Assembly: GCA_910587225.1 (NCBI GenBank)
Contig: CAJULT010000001.1
Coordinates: 51,786 to 115,785, forward strand
Length of the DNA: 64,000 nt
Reading direction: 5' to 3'
Source of the DNA: an uncultured Christensenellaceae bacterium
Lineage (GTDB): Bacteria > Bacillota > Clostridia > Christensenellales > UBA1242
Below are positions 7,771 through 15,107 of this stretch, piece after piece. The translations under genes and the position numbers were made by a program. The first letter of the stretch is position 1; every line of letters starts with the position of its first letter. Below the pieces are notes generated by a model that made no database searches, was not told the DNA's origin, and was given only the letters and a program-made list of their open reading frames with translations.

Positions 7771-7914
7771 TCGCTGAAAAATAATAAGTTGAAATAAAGT
7801 ATCATTTTTATTTTTGATTAAGAAATAGTTTGGAAATCTTTCAGCATTTTTTAATAAATTTTCTTCTGTAAGTACATTTAAATATTCTGTCAAAAATTCC
7901 ATGATTTCGTTCAT
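7768..7914 (-). CDS. Small hypothetical protein (48 aa), divergent from the XRE regulator
   Basis: Not recognised. The ATG at 7914 is preceded by GGAGGTAAAAAT. The 48-residue product begins with an amphipathic helix (MNEIMEFLTEYLNVLTEENLL) and has no signal or membrane segment. It shares a compact divergent promoter region with the XRE regulator at 8012 and is probably controlled by it. It could be a toxin, an antitoxin or a modulator of the regulator; nothing in the sequence decides this. Confidence 0.55.
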   Translation of the reverse strand: MNEIMEFLTEYLNVLTEENLLKNAERFPNYFLIKNKNDTLFQLIIFQR

Positions 7915-7939
7915 ATTTTTACCTCCGACACTATTATTC

Positions 7940-7986
7940 CATGCCTGTGGGCATAATTGCAAATAATTTATGCCTTTTGGTATAAA
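7940..7986. promoter_or_regulatory. Divergent promoters sharing one -35 box, with two ATGCC-N4-GGYAT operators
   Basis: TTGCAA (7957-7962) is its own reverse complement, so it can serve as the -35 for both directions. Rightward the -10 is TATAAA (7981-7986, 18-nt spacer); leftward an AT-rich -10 lies near 7933-7940. Two similar palindromes flank it: ATGCC-TGTG-GGCAT (7941-7954) and TTTATGCC-TTTT-GGTATAAA (7967-7986). Each lies in one promoter's spacer or -10, as expected for binding sites of the adjacent XRE protein. Confidence 0.6.
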
Positions 7987-8011
7987 CTTTTTTCGCATAA
8001 AGGAGAGAAAT

Positions 8012-8215
8012 ATGAGTAAATTTGCAGAAAGAGTTAAAGAATTACGAGTTGAGAAAGGGTTGTCGCAAGCGGAACTAGCAAAAGCAATAGGTGTAACTCA
8101 ATCAATAGTTGCTAGATGGGAGGCTGATTTGCGTATACCTAAAATGGATAGCATTATTGCTTTGACAGAGTTTTTCAAAATTTCTAGTGATTACTTGATA
8201 GGTATTGTTGATTAA
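8012..8215 (+). CDS. XRE/Cro-type helix-turn-helix regulator (67 aa)
   Basis: A minimal DNA-binding domain: FAERVKELRVEKGLSQAELAKAIGVTQSIVARWEADLR... with the recognition helix around TQSIVARWE. It has no further domain, so it is likely a dimeric Cro-like repressor. The ATG at 8012 has AAGGAG 6 nt upstream. It is divergent from the 48-aa gene and ends at a bidirectional terminator. The two palindromes upstream are its likely operators. Confidence 0.85.
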   Translation: MSKFAERVKELRVEKGLSQAELAKAIGVTQSIVARWEADLRIPKMDSIIALTEFFKISSDYLIGIVD

Positions 8216-8243
8216 AAAAAGAAGGCAGTTGCCTTCTTTTTTA
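8214..8243. terminator. Bidirectional terminator between convergent genes
   Basis: AAAAAAAGAAGGCA / TGCCTTCTTTTTT, a near-perfect stem with a 2-nt GT loop, A-run and T-run on either side. It serves the XRE gene and the convergent gene 8241-8660. Confidence 0.85.
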
Positions 8244-8660
8244 TTCGTCTTCGCCTGCGTCCTGTGGCATATATTCAAATTGTAATTCTTTTGGACTGAT
8301 GATTTGGGCTTTCTCAGTTTCATTATGAATAGGCAAGAGTGGGGTTTCAAGCGTTTTGCACCAGCCGATAATTTTTTTGCCATTACTTTCAGTTTGGCTG
8401 TTTTCGTTGAATTCTTCGTTCGGTACGAACTCGCCAACCTTGTAATATTCTTGGTTATATTCAGGTGAGCGGCGTTCCAGCTTTTTGCCTTTAAAGTAGA
8501 AATTCTCTACATCGACATCATAAAGTTTGAAAGAGTAGGTTTCTGTGCCGTACAATTTGAAATTTTTCTTTACCCACTCAATGTCATGAGTAGGTATTTC
8601 TGTTGTTCTTTCACTGCATCCGATATCAGCAATTTTTTCGTGAATATAATGTTTAACCAT
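8241..8660 (-). CDS. Hypothetical protein (139 aa) behind a poly-G promoter
   Basis: Not recognised. The start ATG at 8660 has AAGGAGATAAG upstream. The product is soluble, acidic and rich in Tyr, Phe and Glu, with no signal peptide or membrane segment; it looks like a globular beta-rich N-terminal part (ETYSFKLYDVDVENFYF) followed by an acidic tail (MPQDAGEDE). It is transcribed alone from a consensus promoter whose spacer is mostly a run of nine G (on the plus strand), which may switch its expression. Confidence 0.6.
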   Translation of the reverse strand: MVKHYIHEKIADIGCSERTTEIPTHDIEWVKKNFKLYGTETYSFKLYDVDVENFYFKGKKLERRSPEYNQEYYKVGEFVPNEEFNENSQTESNGKKIIGWCKTLETPLLPIHNETEKAQIISPKELQFEYMPQDAGEDE

Positions 8661-8682
8661 GATTCTTATCTCCTTTTTATAT

Positions 8683-8710
8683 AGTATAACATGCGGGGGG
8701 GGGATGTCAA
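8683..8710 (-). promoter_or_regulatory. Promoter with a homopolymeric poly-G/C spacer (candidate phase-variable promoter)
   Basis: On the minus strand: TTGACA (8710-8705), a 16-nt spacer TCCCCCCCCCGCATGT, then TATACT (8688-8683). Both hexamers are consensus or one base from it. Nine of the 16 spacer bases are one C run. Gain or loss of a base would change the spacing to 17 or 15 and so change strength, as is known for Neisseria porA and opc. Confidence 0.75.
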
Positions 8711-8720
8711 GTCTGTTTCT

Positions 8721-8742
8721 AAAAAAACAGCCAACGGCTGTT
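8721..8742 (-). terminator. Minus-strand terminator
   Basis: AACAGCC / GGCTGTT with the 7-base A run (T run on the minus strand) at 8721-8727. It would stop minus-strand transcription coming from the rpmB side before the promoter at 8683-8710. Confidence 0.6.
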
Positions 8743-8786
8743 CACTTTTATGCACGCGCTGCAAGGCGAGCGCATAAAGTATTATT

Positions 8787-8876
8787 ATGAAAGAGAACAA
8801 CAAATTTAAAATCATTTGCATTAAAGTGCCTAAATGGCTAAGCTATATCTTACGCAAATTACAAAAAAGCAACTAA
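8787..8876 (+). CDS. spoVM: Stage V sporulation protein M (SpoVM), 29 aa
   Basis: A very short gene: 29 codons from ATG 8787. The core ICIKVPKWLSYILRKL lines up with Bacillus SpoVM TIKLPKFLGGIVRAML, keeping the IK-x-PK-x-L motif, the helix-breaking proline, and the amphipathic IxxIxR pattern. SpoVM marks the positively curved forespore membrane and recruits SpoIVA, encoded at 6074. The neighbours rpmB, asp23 (yloU) and fakA (yloV) are the same as in Bacillus, which supports the call. No ribosome binding site is seen. An inverted repeat (ACTTTTATGC 8744-8753 / GCATAAAGT 8772-8780) lies just upstream; its CATAAAGT half could be a SigE/K -10. Confidence 0.85.
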   Translation: MKENNKFKIICIKVPKWLSYILRKLQKSN

Positions 8877-8886
8877 TTTCAGGGCA

Positions 8887-8912
8887 TAAAAAAGGACTGA
8901 AAAGTCAGTCCT
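8887..8912 (-). terminator. Terminator of rpmB
   Basis: AGGACTGA / TCAGTCCT with an AAAG loop; the A-run at 8887-8893 becomes the T tract on the minus strand. It lies between convergent spoVM and rpmB. Confidence 0.8.
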
Positions 8913-8923
8913 CAAACCTTTCT

Positions 8924-9106
8924 TTATGCCTTCTTTGCTTTTTTGATGCAACGTGTACAAGCCTTAACTTTGGTTGGTTTTCCATCAACTTCGATGGTGG
9001 TTTCTTGTAAGTTAAGTTCAAAAGTTCTGTTCATCTTCTTGTTTGAAAAGCAAACTTGATGACCTGTTCCGCGGCTTCTTCCGCATATTTCACATACTCT
9101 GCTCAT
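8924..9106 (-). CDS. rpmB: 50S ribosomal protein L28
   Basis: 60-aa large-subunit protein. It begins SRVCEICGRSRGTGHQVCFS, followed by NRTFELNLQ, both typical of L28, and keeps the zinc-binding cysteine form (CxxC near the start, CTRC near the end). The ATG at 9106 has GGAGGA upstream; an in-frame ATG four codons earlier overlaps that site. It is divergent from asp23 as in Bacillus rpmB-yloU. Confidence 0.96.
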   Translation of the reverse strand: MSRVCEICGRSRGTGHQVCFSNKKMNRTFELNLQETTIEVDGKPTKVKACTRCIKKAKKA

Positions 9107-9200
9107 AATGTCCTCCAATTCTCACGCATTTAACTATATCATCTTTTTTCTTAAAAATCAACTCTTTTTGTCAAGATTTCGAAAATTCTTTAAATTTCGT

Positions 9201-9229
9201 TTGTATTTTTGATTGCTTTATAGTATAGT
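9201..9229 (+). promoter_or_regulatory. Promoter for asp23-fakA
   Basis: TTGTAT (9201-9206), 17-nt spacer, TATAGT (9224-9229). The gap 9107-9265 holds this and the rpmB upstream region; nothing else was seen. Confidence 0.6.
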
Positions 9230-9265
9230 ATATAAAGCAAGAAATATCTTTAAGGGGGCAAAAGC

Positions 9266-9616
9266 TTGACTGTTGATACCAATAATTATTATGGCAACAT
9301 TTCAATTAGCGACGACTCGATTAGGGTGGTCGCAGGTTATGCTGCACTTGATTGCTATGGCGTGGTTGACCTTGTTTCCCGTTCACTTAAAGATAGTGCG
9401 CGCGAATTATTAAAAAAAGAATCTTATTCCAAGGGAATTAAAATCAGTCATATCGACAACCGCATCTACATTGACGTTTTCTGTATTTTGAAATACGGTG
9501 TGTCTATTAGTGCTGTGGCGGAGAGTCTTCGCAATACTGTTAAGTACAGCGTTGAGAGATTTACTGGCATGCTTGTTGACGCAGTCAATGTTCATGTTGT
9601 CGGCGTGAGAGTTTAG
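9266..9616 (+). CDS. Asp23/Gls24 family envelope stress protein (YloU-like)
   Basis: 116 aa. The start used is TTG at 9266, with AAGGGGGC upstream. The Asp23 pattern is visible: GNISISDDSIRVVAGYAALDCYGVVD at the start and VAESLRNTVKYSVERFTG in the second half. Family members are small cytosolic proteins often anchored near the membrane; YloU is linked to fatty-acid/envelope functions through its operon with fakA. The gene lies 13 nt before fakA and is presumably co-transcribed. Confidence 0.92.
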   Translation: MTVDTNNYYGNISISDDSIRVVAGYAALDCYGVVDLVSRSLKDSARELLKKESYSKGIKISHIDNRIYIDVFCILKYGVSISAVAESLRNTVKYSVERFTGMLVDAVNVHVVGVRV

Positions 9617-9629
9617 GAGATACTATACT

Positions 9630-11264
9630 ATGATAAAGACAATCGGGGGCGCAACATTCCGCAAGATGATCGTTGCAGGCGCTAGCCTTCTTGAACAAAA
9701 CAAAAAGTACGTTGACTCGCTCAACGTTTTTCCTGTACCAGACGGAGATACTGGGACTAATATGTTCCTCACCATGAAATCTGCTGTTAACGAACTTTCT
9801 AAGTGTATCAACAACAATGTTGACGAACTTAGCGAGTGCTTTGCCAAAGGTGCTTTAAAGGGCGCTAGGGGTAACAGCGGTGTTATCACTTCTCAAATTT
9901 TTAAGGGCTTTTGCAGCGAAACAGCTAAGGTAAGTGAAGTTACTACCAAAGTTTTCGCCAAAGCTATGCAGGCGGGAGCTGAGATTGCTTACAAAGCAGT
10001 TACTAAGCCAAAAGAGGGGACTATTCTTACTGTTATTCGCGTTATGGCTGAAAATGCGGTAAACGTTGCTAAAAAGTGTGACGACTTTGAAGTTTTCCTT
10101 AAAAGCGTACTTGACACAGGTGAAGAAATTTTAAGACAGACACCTGAAATGCTTCCTGTACTCAAAAAAGCAGGGGTAGTTGACGCGGGCGGACGCGGAA
10201 TTTTAATTATCTTCACTGGTTTCTATAAACTTCTTATTGGACAAGAGGATCTTGAAATCAATTTTGAGGACGAACAAAAACCTCAAACCGTTGATGATGT
10301 TATTGCCGACATTAACAGTCTTGGCGACATCCAATTCGGTTATTGCACCGAGTATATGATCATCAACATGAACAAAAAGACCACCGAAGCCGACATTGAC
10401 AAGCTCCGTGAGAAGTTGATGGCAATAGGCGACAGCGTAATCTGCATTGGTGACCTTAACCTTGTAAAAGTGCATGTTCACTCAAATGAACCTAACAAGG
10501 CTATTGGTTACGCTTTGGAGCTTGGCGAAATTTACAATATTAAAATTGAAAATATGCGCGAGCAGAACCGTGAATTAAAGAAAAAGGCTAATGTGCTTGA
10601 AGAAACTAAGGAAATCGGTATGGTTGCAGTTGCTCCTGGTGAGGGACTTAGCGCAATTTTCAAGGACTTGGGGGTTGACGAGATTATTTTTGGCGGACAA
10701 ACTATGAACCCTAGCGCTGCCGACATTGCAGCTGCGGCTGATAAAGTTCCTGCACGTAATGTCATTGTATTCCCTAATAATAAGAACATTATTTTGGCTG
10801 CACAGCAGGCAAATGACCTTACAAATAAAAACCTTGTAATTATTCCTACCCGCAGCGTTCCAGAAGGAATTTCAGCGTCTATTGCTTTCAATCCTGAGGG
10901 GGCAGTTGAGGAAAATACAGAGGCTATGAAAGAGGCAATTAAAGCTGTTAAATCAGCATCTGTAACCTATGCGGTGCGTGATACGCATGTTGACGGTTTT
11001 GACCTTAGAGTTGGTGAAATCATCGGTCTTGACGATAAGGCAATTTTGGCAAAAGGCAAGCTTGTTGCTGACACTACCGAAACACTTATCGAAAAGCTTA
11101 TGACAGAAGAGATTATGACAATAACTCTTTTCTACGGTGAAGACATTCGCGAAGAAGAGGCGATGGCACTTGCTGAGAAACTTGGCGCGAAGTATCCTGA
11201 TTGCGAAGTTTCAGCAGCTTATGGCGGACAGCCAGTATATTACTACCTTGTATCTTTGGAATAA
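9630..11264 (+). CDS. fakA: Fatty acid kinase catalytic subunit FakA (YloV/DAK2 domain)
   Basis: 544 aa. FakA phosphorylates fatty acids held by FakB (DegV-type) proteins so that they can enter phospholipid synthesis. The N-terminal DhaL-type kinase domain shows VFPVPDGDTGTNMFLTM (nucleotide/Mg site) and KGARGNSGVITSQIFKG. A middle domain (GYCTEYMIINM) and the C-terminal DegV-like half ending in YGGQPVYYYLVSLE complete the family architecture. It is in an operon with asp23. No fakB is in the window. Confidence 0.93.
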   Translation: MIKTIGGATFRKMIVAGASLLEQNKKYVDSLNVFPVPDGDTGTNMFLTMKSAVNELSKCINNNVDELSECFAKGALKGARGNSGVITSQIFKGFCSETAKVSEVTTKVFAKAMQAGAEIAYKAVTKPKEGTILTVIRVMAENAVNVAKKCDDFEVFLKSVLDTGEEILRQTPEMLPVLKKAGVVDAGGRGILIIFTGFYKLLIGQEDLEINFEDEQKPQTVDDVIADINSLGDIQFGYCTEYMIINMNKKTTEADIDKLREKLMAIGDSVICIGDLNLVKVHVHSNEPNKAIGYALELGEIYNIKIENMREQNRELKKKANVLEETKEIGMVAVAPGEGLSAIFKDLGVDEIIFGGQTMNPSAADIAAAADKVPARNVIVFPNNKNIILAAQQANDLTNKNLVIIPTRSVPEGISASIAFNPEGAVEENTEAMKEAIKAVKSASVTYAVRDTHVDGFDLRVGEIIGLDDKAILAKGKLVADTTETLIEKLMTEEIMTITLFYGEDIREEEAMALAEKLGAKYPDCEVSAAYGGQPVYYYLVSLE

Positions 11265-11277
11265 TAAAAAATATTGT

Positions 11278-11307
11278 AAAAGCGGCGAAAAAGTCGCTTT
11301 TTTTATT
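11278..11307 (+). terminator. Terminator after fakA
   Basis: AAAAGCGGC / GTCGCTTTT followed by a T run. It ends just upstream of the tlyA -10. Confidence 0.75.
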
Positions 11308-11316
11308 ACTTTATGT

Positions 11317-11322
11317 TAGAAT
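11317..11322 (+). promoter_or_regulatory. Extended -10 box 6 nt before the tlyA ATG (leaderless candidate)
   Basis: TGTTAGAAT is an extended -10 (TGn-TAGAAT), followed by ATAAGT and the ATG at 11329. No Shine-Dalgarno sequence is present. Confidence 0.55.
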
Positions 11323-11328
11323 ATAAGT

Positions 11329-12117
11329 ATGAGAATTGACATTTATCTTGTAAAAAAGGGGATAATAACCTCTCGCGAGAAGGCAAAAGAAGCGGTTGTT
11401 AATGGTGAGATTATGGTGGGCGGCAGCGTTGTTACTAAGCCCTCTTTTGTAGTGAATGAGGGCGATGAGGTAAGCGTAAAAGAGGTTAAAAGGTATGTTT
11501 CGCGAGGTGCGCACAAGCTTTTACGCGCCAAAAGCGAGTTTGATTTTGAAATCTTAGGCAAGGTAGTAATGGACATGGGTGCGTCAACTGGCGGCTTTAC
11601 TCAGGTGGCACTTGAAAGCGGTGCGAGCAAGGTGTATAGTGTGGATGTGGGGCGCGGAGAACTTGCAACTATTTTAAGAGAAGACGCGCGGGTTGTGAAT
11701 ATGGAAAATACCGATATCCGTGCGCTTACGGCGGACATGTGCAAAGATGTGCAACTTGTAGTCGGTGACTTATCCTTTATTTCGCTAAGACATATTTTAC
11801 CAAAACTTAAAGACCTATTTGGCAAACCAGAATGTGTGCTTTTATTTAAACCGCAATTTGAGTGCGGTGCGAATGAAGCGAAAAAATATAAGGGGGTTGT
11901 GCTTGATAAGAAACTTCATATAAGGCTACTTGAAGAGTTTGCTATCTATGTTAAAGGGCTTGGTTTTGAACTTAGTGAACTTACATATAGCGATTTGCGA
12001 GGCAAGGAAGGAAACATTGAATATCTTGTGCATTTAAACGGGCTAGCTAAAAAGATTAATATCGTTGATATAGTAGAAAATGCGTTTAATGCATTATTAA
12101 AAAAGCAACCGAGGTAG
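11329..12117 (+). CDS. tlyA: TlyA family rRNA 2'-O-methyltransferase
   Basis: 262 aa. An N-terminal S4 RNA-binding domain (RIDIYLVKKGIITSREKAKEAV) is joined to an FtsJ-like methyltransferase domain with the SAM loop MDMGASTGGFTQVALESGA and KxxxxDxK-type residues (LFKPQFE). TlyA methylates ribose positions in 16S/23S rRNA. The start has no ribosome binding site but has a -10 box 6 nt upstream. Confidence 0.93.
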   Translation: MRIDIYLVKKGIITSREKAKEAVVNGEIMVGGSVVTKPSFVVNEGDEVSVKEVKRYVSRGAHKLLRAKSEFDFEILGKVVMDMGASTGGFTQVALESGASKVYSVDVGRGELATILREDARVVNMENTDIRALTADMCKDVQLVVGDLSFISLRHILPKLKDLFGKPECVLLFKPQFECGANEAKKYKGVVLDKKLHIRLLEEFAIYVKGLGFELSELTYSDLRGKEGNIEYLVHLNGLAKKINIVDIVENAFNALLKKQPR

Positions 12118-12128
12118 GTTGCTTTTTT
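12100..12128. terminator. Bidirectional terminator
   Basis: AAAAAGCAACC / GGTTGCTTTTTT. It serves tlyA and the convergent Cys-rich gene 12135-12458. Confidence 0.85.
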
Positions 12129-12134
12129 GTGTTA

Positions 12135-12458
12135 TTATTTTTGGTTTCCGCAAAAGGACATTCCTGCTAAGAAAAATATCAAACTGCATGGGATTTGCAA
12201 GTTAAAGCAGCCGCACGGGTCGCAGGGACGAGTGCAGGGATTCCAGTTTGTACAAGGACAGCAAGGTTGCGGGTTAGGGAAGCCAAAAGGTTGCTGCCAA
12301 ATATCTGAAAATGGTGGGCGGCAGTTACAGCCATCAAACGGCGGACGAGGGTTTGGGAAAGACCCGCAGCCACAATCGTTTGGAAAAGGTGGGCGAGGCG
12401 GGTGGCGATGAAAACACTGCATATCTACAAAGTTACCAAGTGTATAACTCGTGTTCAT
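12135..12458 (-). CDS. Small Cys/Pro/Phe-rich protein (107 aa)
   Basis: No known family was recognised. The ATG at 12458 has AGGAGGAAATT upstream, so it is a real gene. The first ~75 residues are a low-complexity Pro/Phe/Cys/Asn sequence (PPRPPFP, CGCGSFPNPRPPFDGCNC, PCCPC). The end is CDPCGCFNLQIPCSLIFFLAGMSFCG-type, a short hydrophobic stretch within a Cys frame. The CDPC plus hydrophobic pattern recurs in the 63-aa protein at 40320-40511. A structural, cross-linked role, for example in the spore coat, is plausible but unproven. Confidence 0.65.
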   Translation of the reverse strand: MNTSYTLGNFVDMQCFHRHPPRPPFPNDCGCGSFPNPRPPFDGCNCRPPFSDIWQQPFGFPNPQPCCPCTNWNPCTRPCDPCGCFNLQIPCSLIFFLAGMSFCGNQK

Positions 12459-12507
12459 AATTTCCTCCTTTTAGCATTTTGCACGAATTTTTTTCGTAAA
12501 TTAAACT

Positions 12508-13503
12508 ATGAGGCAATCTATCTATGCTTTTTTAGTTACGCTAGGGACGGTAATTGGGTCTGGCTTTTTGTCGGGCAAGGAAATTGTGGTCTTTTTTACA
12601 AGGTTTGGTCTATTATCCTTTCCTTGTATTTTCCTTGCTTTTTTCTTATTTTGGGGCATTTTTTACTTCATGATGCTCAGAGGCGGCGACGCATTAGAGC
12701 GGCTAGAAAAGTCGCCGGTAGCCAACATAAGTAACATCATTGTTTGCATTACAATTGGCGGGGCAATGTTCGCGGGAAGTTATGACATAGTGGCGGGCAG
12801 CAAAGTGGCAAGCTATATAGTGATGTTTATTTTAGTATGCATTTGCTTTTATGTTGTTAAAAAAGGTACAGCATCACTTGGCAAGATAAGCACGGTTTTA
12901 CTGCCATTTATGATAATCTTTCTGCTTATCAATGGCGGGCTTAGTTTGGACTTTTCAAAGCCGCTACTTAGCGGGCAGAATAGTCTTGCCTGCATTTATT
13001 ATGCGGTCATGTATGTTGTTTTCAACACATCAAATTCGGGCTTGCTACTTGCGCACATGAGTAAAAACCTATCCAAAAAGCAAAAAGCACGAGTGAGCTT
13101 TGCGTCAGCACTCGTACTTTCAGCCATATTACTACTCGCAAACATTTTGCTTTTGCAAAACGGAGCGGTTTGCGGGGAAGATATGCCGCTACTTGCAATC
13201 TTTGGCGGCGGGGGAAGGGTTGTGATGCAGATTGTTCTATTTCTAGGTTGCATAACCACCTTATTTTCGCTTGTGTTTTCGCTTGCCTGCTCGCTTAGAG
13301 GGCTTATGCGGGCGAGGCTTGCGAACATTTTAGCGGTTATTTTGCCGCTTATAGTTAGTTTTGCAGGCTTTGGTTTTATCGTTTCCCAGCTGTATCCGCT
13401 GACGAGTGTGCTTTCGGCGCTTATTATTTTTGACTTATTTTTGTTGCCATTTTTCAAGAAGCCCAACAAGCGCATTCATTGCAGCGGCAAGGATGCAAAG
13501 TAG
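12508..13503 (+). CDS. YkvI-like integral membrane transporter
   Basis: 331 aa with about ten membrane helices. The beginning LVTLGTVIGSGFLSGKEIV is the unwound-helix glycine motif of APC-superfamily carriers, in the form found in Bacillus YkvI. The substrate is unknown. The start ATG at 12508 has no ribosome binding site; TAAATT followed by 5 nt then ATG may make it another leaderless start. Its 3' end overlaps the convergent permease gene by 69 nt. Confidence 0.8.
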   Translation: MRQSIYAFLVTLGTVIGSGFLSGKEIVVFFTRFGLLSFPCIFLAFFLFWGIFYFMMLRGGDALERLEKSPVANISNIIVCITIGGAMFAGSYDIVAGSKVASYIVMFILVCICFYVVKKGTASLGKISTVLLPFMIIFLLINGGLSLDFSKPLLSGQNSLACIYYAVMYVVFNTSNSGLLLAHMSKNLSKKQKARVSFASALVLSAILLLANILLLQNGAVCGEDMPLLAIFGGGGRVVMQIVLFLGCITTLFSLVFSLACSLRGLMRARLANILAVILPLIVSFAGFGFIVSQLYPLTSVLSALIIFDLFLLPFFKKPNKRIHCSGKDAK

Positions 13504-14232
13504 ACATATACTGGTCATAACTATATCAAGTTTCAGCATTTGGCTGCCATAACTTATTAGGTAGCCAAGTCCTGCCTTACTTGACAGGTATTCGCCCATA
13601 ACCGTTCCTACCCAGCTCATACCTACATTCACTTTTAGTACGCTTACTAGCGCGCCAAGTGAGGAAGGAAGAACGAGTTTGAACAGAATTTGCAGTTTGT
13701 TTGCCCGCATTGATTTCATAAGTAGTAGTTTATCGGGGTCAACTGATATAAAGGCATTTAACATGGTGATAACTGTGATGACTATACAAATTAGCACACA
13801 CATTACCACAGTAGCTTTGCTGCCTGAGCCTACCCAAAATATTATCATAGGGCCGAGCGCGATTTTGGGCAAGCTGTTTAGAATAATTAGATATGGCTCT
13901 AAGATTTTTCGTAGTCTTTCGCTCCACCAGAGCATGACCGCAATTACAAGGCCGAGCGCCATTGCAATTATAAATCCGATTATCGTTTCATATAGAGATG
14001 TCCAGATATGGAGCATCAAGTTTCCATTTGTCAGTAGGTCAACAAAGGTGACAGCTATCCGAGAAGGAGAGGAGAAGAAAAAGGGATCAAGCACGCCTAC
14101 ATAGGTGAGAAGTTGCCACAAGGCAAGAAATACTATGAATATGGTTATTTGCCAAAAAATGACAATTATCTTATCTTTTTTGAGCCGTTTTAGATATTTT
14201 TTATGAGCTTGTGAAAGGTTCTGTGTTTTCAT
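13435..14232 (-). CDS. ABC transporter permease (SsuC/TauC/ThiX type)
   Basis: 265 aa, about six membrane helices. The BPD-type loop with LLMKSMRANKLQILFKLVLPSSLGALVS corresponds to the EAA motif that contacts the ATPase. Related systems import sulfonates, taurine or thiamine precursors; the substrate here cannot be read from the permease. It overlaps the ATPase gene by 32 nt and also overlaps the end of the ykvI-like gene on the other strand. No substrate-binding protein gene is adjacent. Confidence 0.88.
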   Translation of the reverse strand: MKTQNLSQAHKKYLKRLKKDKIIVIFWQITIFIVFLALWQLLTYVGVLDPFFFSSPSRIAVTFVDLLTNGNLMLHIWTSLYETIIGFIIAMALGLVIAVMLWWSERLRKILEPYLIILNSLPKIALGPMIIFWVGSGSKATVVMCVLICIVITVITMLNAFISVDPDKLLLMKSMRANKLQILFKLVLPSSLGALVSVLKVNVGMSWVGTVMGEYLSSKAGLGYLISYGSQMLKLDIVMTSICLLCILAAAMNALVGLLEKWQQK

Positions 14233-14986
14233 TGGTAAGATTTCTCCATATCATTTCAAAATGCTTGCCAAAATCTTTGTCCTCGCGTTTTGCAAGTGGG
14301 GTATCGCCGCTAAGAGATAAATCTAACGTCTCTTTTACGCTTGCTGGACGATGAGAGAGTATGACAATTCTGTCGCTTAGGGATAGCGCTTCCGAGATGT
14401 CGTGAGTGACTAGCAGCGCCGTCTTATGTTCAGTTTTAATAATGTTATAAACATCATCGCAAACTTTCAGACGGGTTTGGAAGTCTAGGGCTGAAAAAGG
14501 TTCGTCAAGAAGCAAGAGCGATGGCTCAAGCACAAGCGTGCGGATGAGAGCAACTCGCTGGCGCATACCTCCACTTAAAGTGCGAGGTTTTTTATTTTTG
14601 AAGCCGTAGAGGTCATATTTTTTTAGAAGAGTTTCGGCAAGTTCAATCTTTTTCGGATCTTTATTTTTCTTTTGAAGTTCAAGTCCAAGCATTATGTTTT
14701 GCCAGATAGTGCGCCATTCAAAAAGCTGGTCACGCTGGAACATGTAGCCTATTCGGTCATCATTTTTGGTTACTTTGCGTCCTTCTAAGGTTATTTCGCC
14801 GTCTGACGGGTCGAGTAGACCTGCGGTAAGCGACAGGACGGTTGTTTTTCCGCAGCCACTTGGGCCAACTAGGGATGCAAAGCTAAATTTGTCTACTTCA
14901 AAAGAGACATCTTTAAGGGCATGAACTTCACTTTCTTTTGTTTGATAAAAGAAGTTGACATTTTTGAACTCTAAAAACTTTTCCAT
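14201..14986 (-). CDS. ABC transporter ATP-binding protein (SsuB/TauB/ThiZ type)
   Basis: 261 aa. Walker A GPSGCGKTT, Q-loop (FQRDQLFEW), signature LSGGMRQR, Walker B LLLLDEPFSALD and switch histidine LLVTHD are all intact, so it should be an active importer ATPase. It is the first gene of a two-gene operon with the permease. The usual third component, a lipoprotein that binds substrate, is missing from this locus; upstream there is only the capsid operon on the other strand. Confidence 0.92.
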   Translation of the reverse strand: MEKFLEFKNVNFFYQTKESEVHALKDVSFEVDKFSFASLVGPSGCGKTTVLSLTAGLLDPSDGEITLEGRKVTKNDDRIGYMFQRDQLFEWRTIWQNIMLGLELQKKNKDPKKIELAETLLKKYDLYGFKNKKPRTLSGGMRQRVALIRTLVLEPSLLLLDEPFSALDFQTRLKVCDDVYNIIKTEHKTALLVTHDISEALSLSDRIVILSHRPASVKETLDLSLSGDTPLAKREDKDFGKHFEMIWRNLTNENTEPFTSS

Positions 14987-15052
14987 TTTTACCTCTACAA
15001 TAACATTTTAGCGGGGATAAAAATATTTGTTACTATTTTGTGGCAGTAAACC

Positions 15053-15081
15053 TTGATTTGAAAAATTTCGGATTATATAAT
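15053..15081 (+). promoter_or_regulatory. Promoter of the capsid operon
   Basis: TTGATT (15053-15058), 17-nt spacer, TATAAT (15076-15081). This is a housekeeping-type promoter; no operator-like palindrome or repressor gene is adjacent. GGGGAGG precedes the first start codon. Confidence 0.7.
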
Positions 15082-15107
15082 TTGCCAAAAGTTGCGGGGA
15101 GGAAAGC

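Noticed and set aside
12179..12411. Plus- and minus-strand frames overlapping the Cys-rich gene
   Set aside because: They lack ribosome binding sites and arise from the GC-rich, low-complexity coding strand; only the frame 12135-12458 has AGGAGG.
13435..13503. Frameshift or assembly error because two genes overlap by 69 nt
   Set aside because: Both proteins keep normal family-like ends; a convergent overlap explains it.
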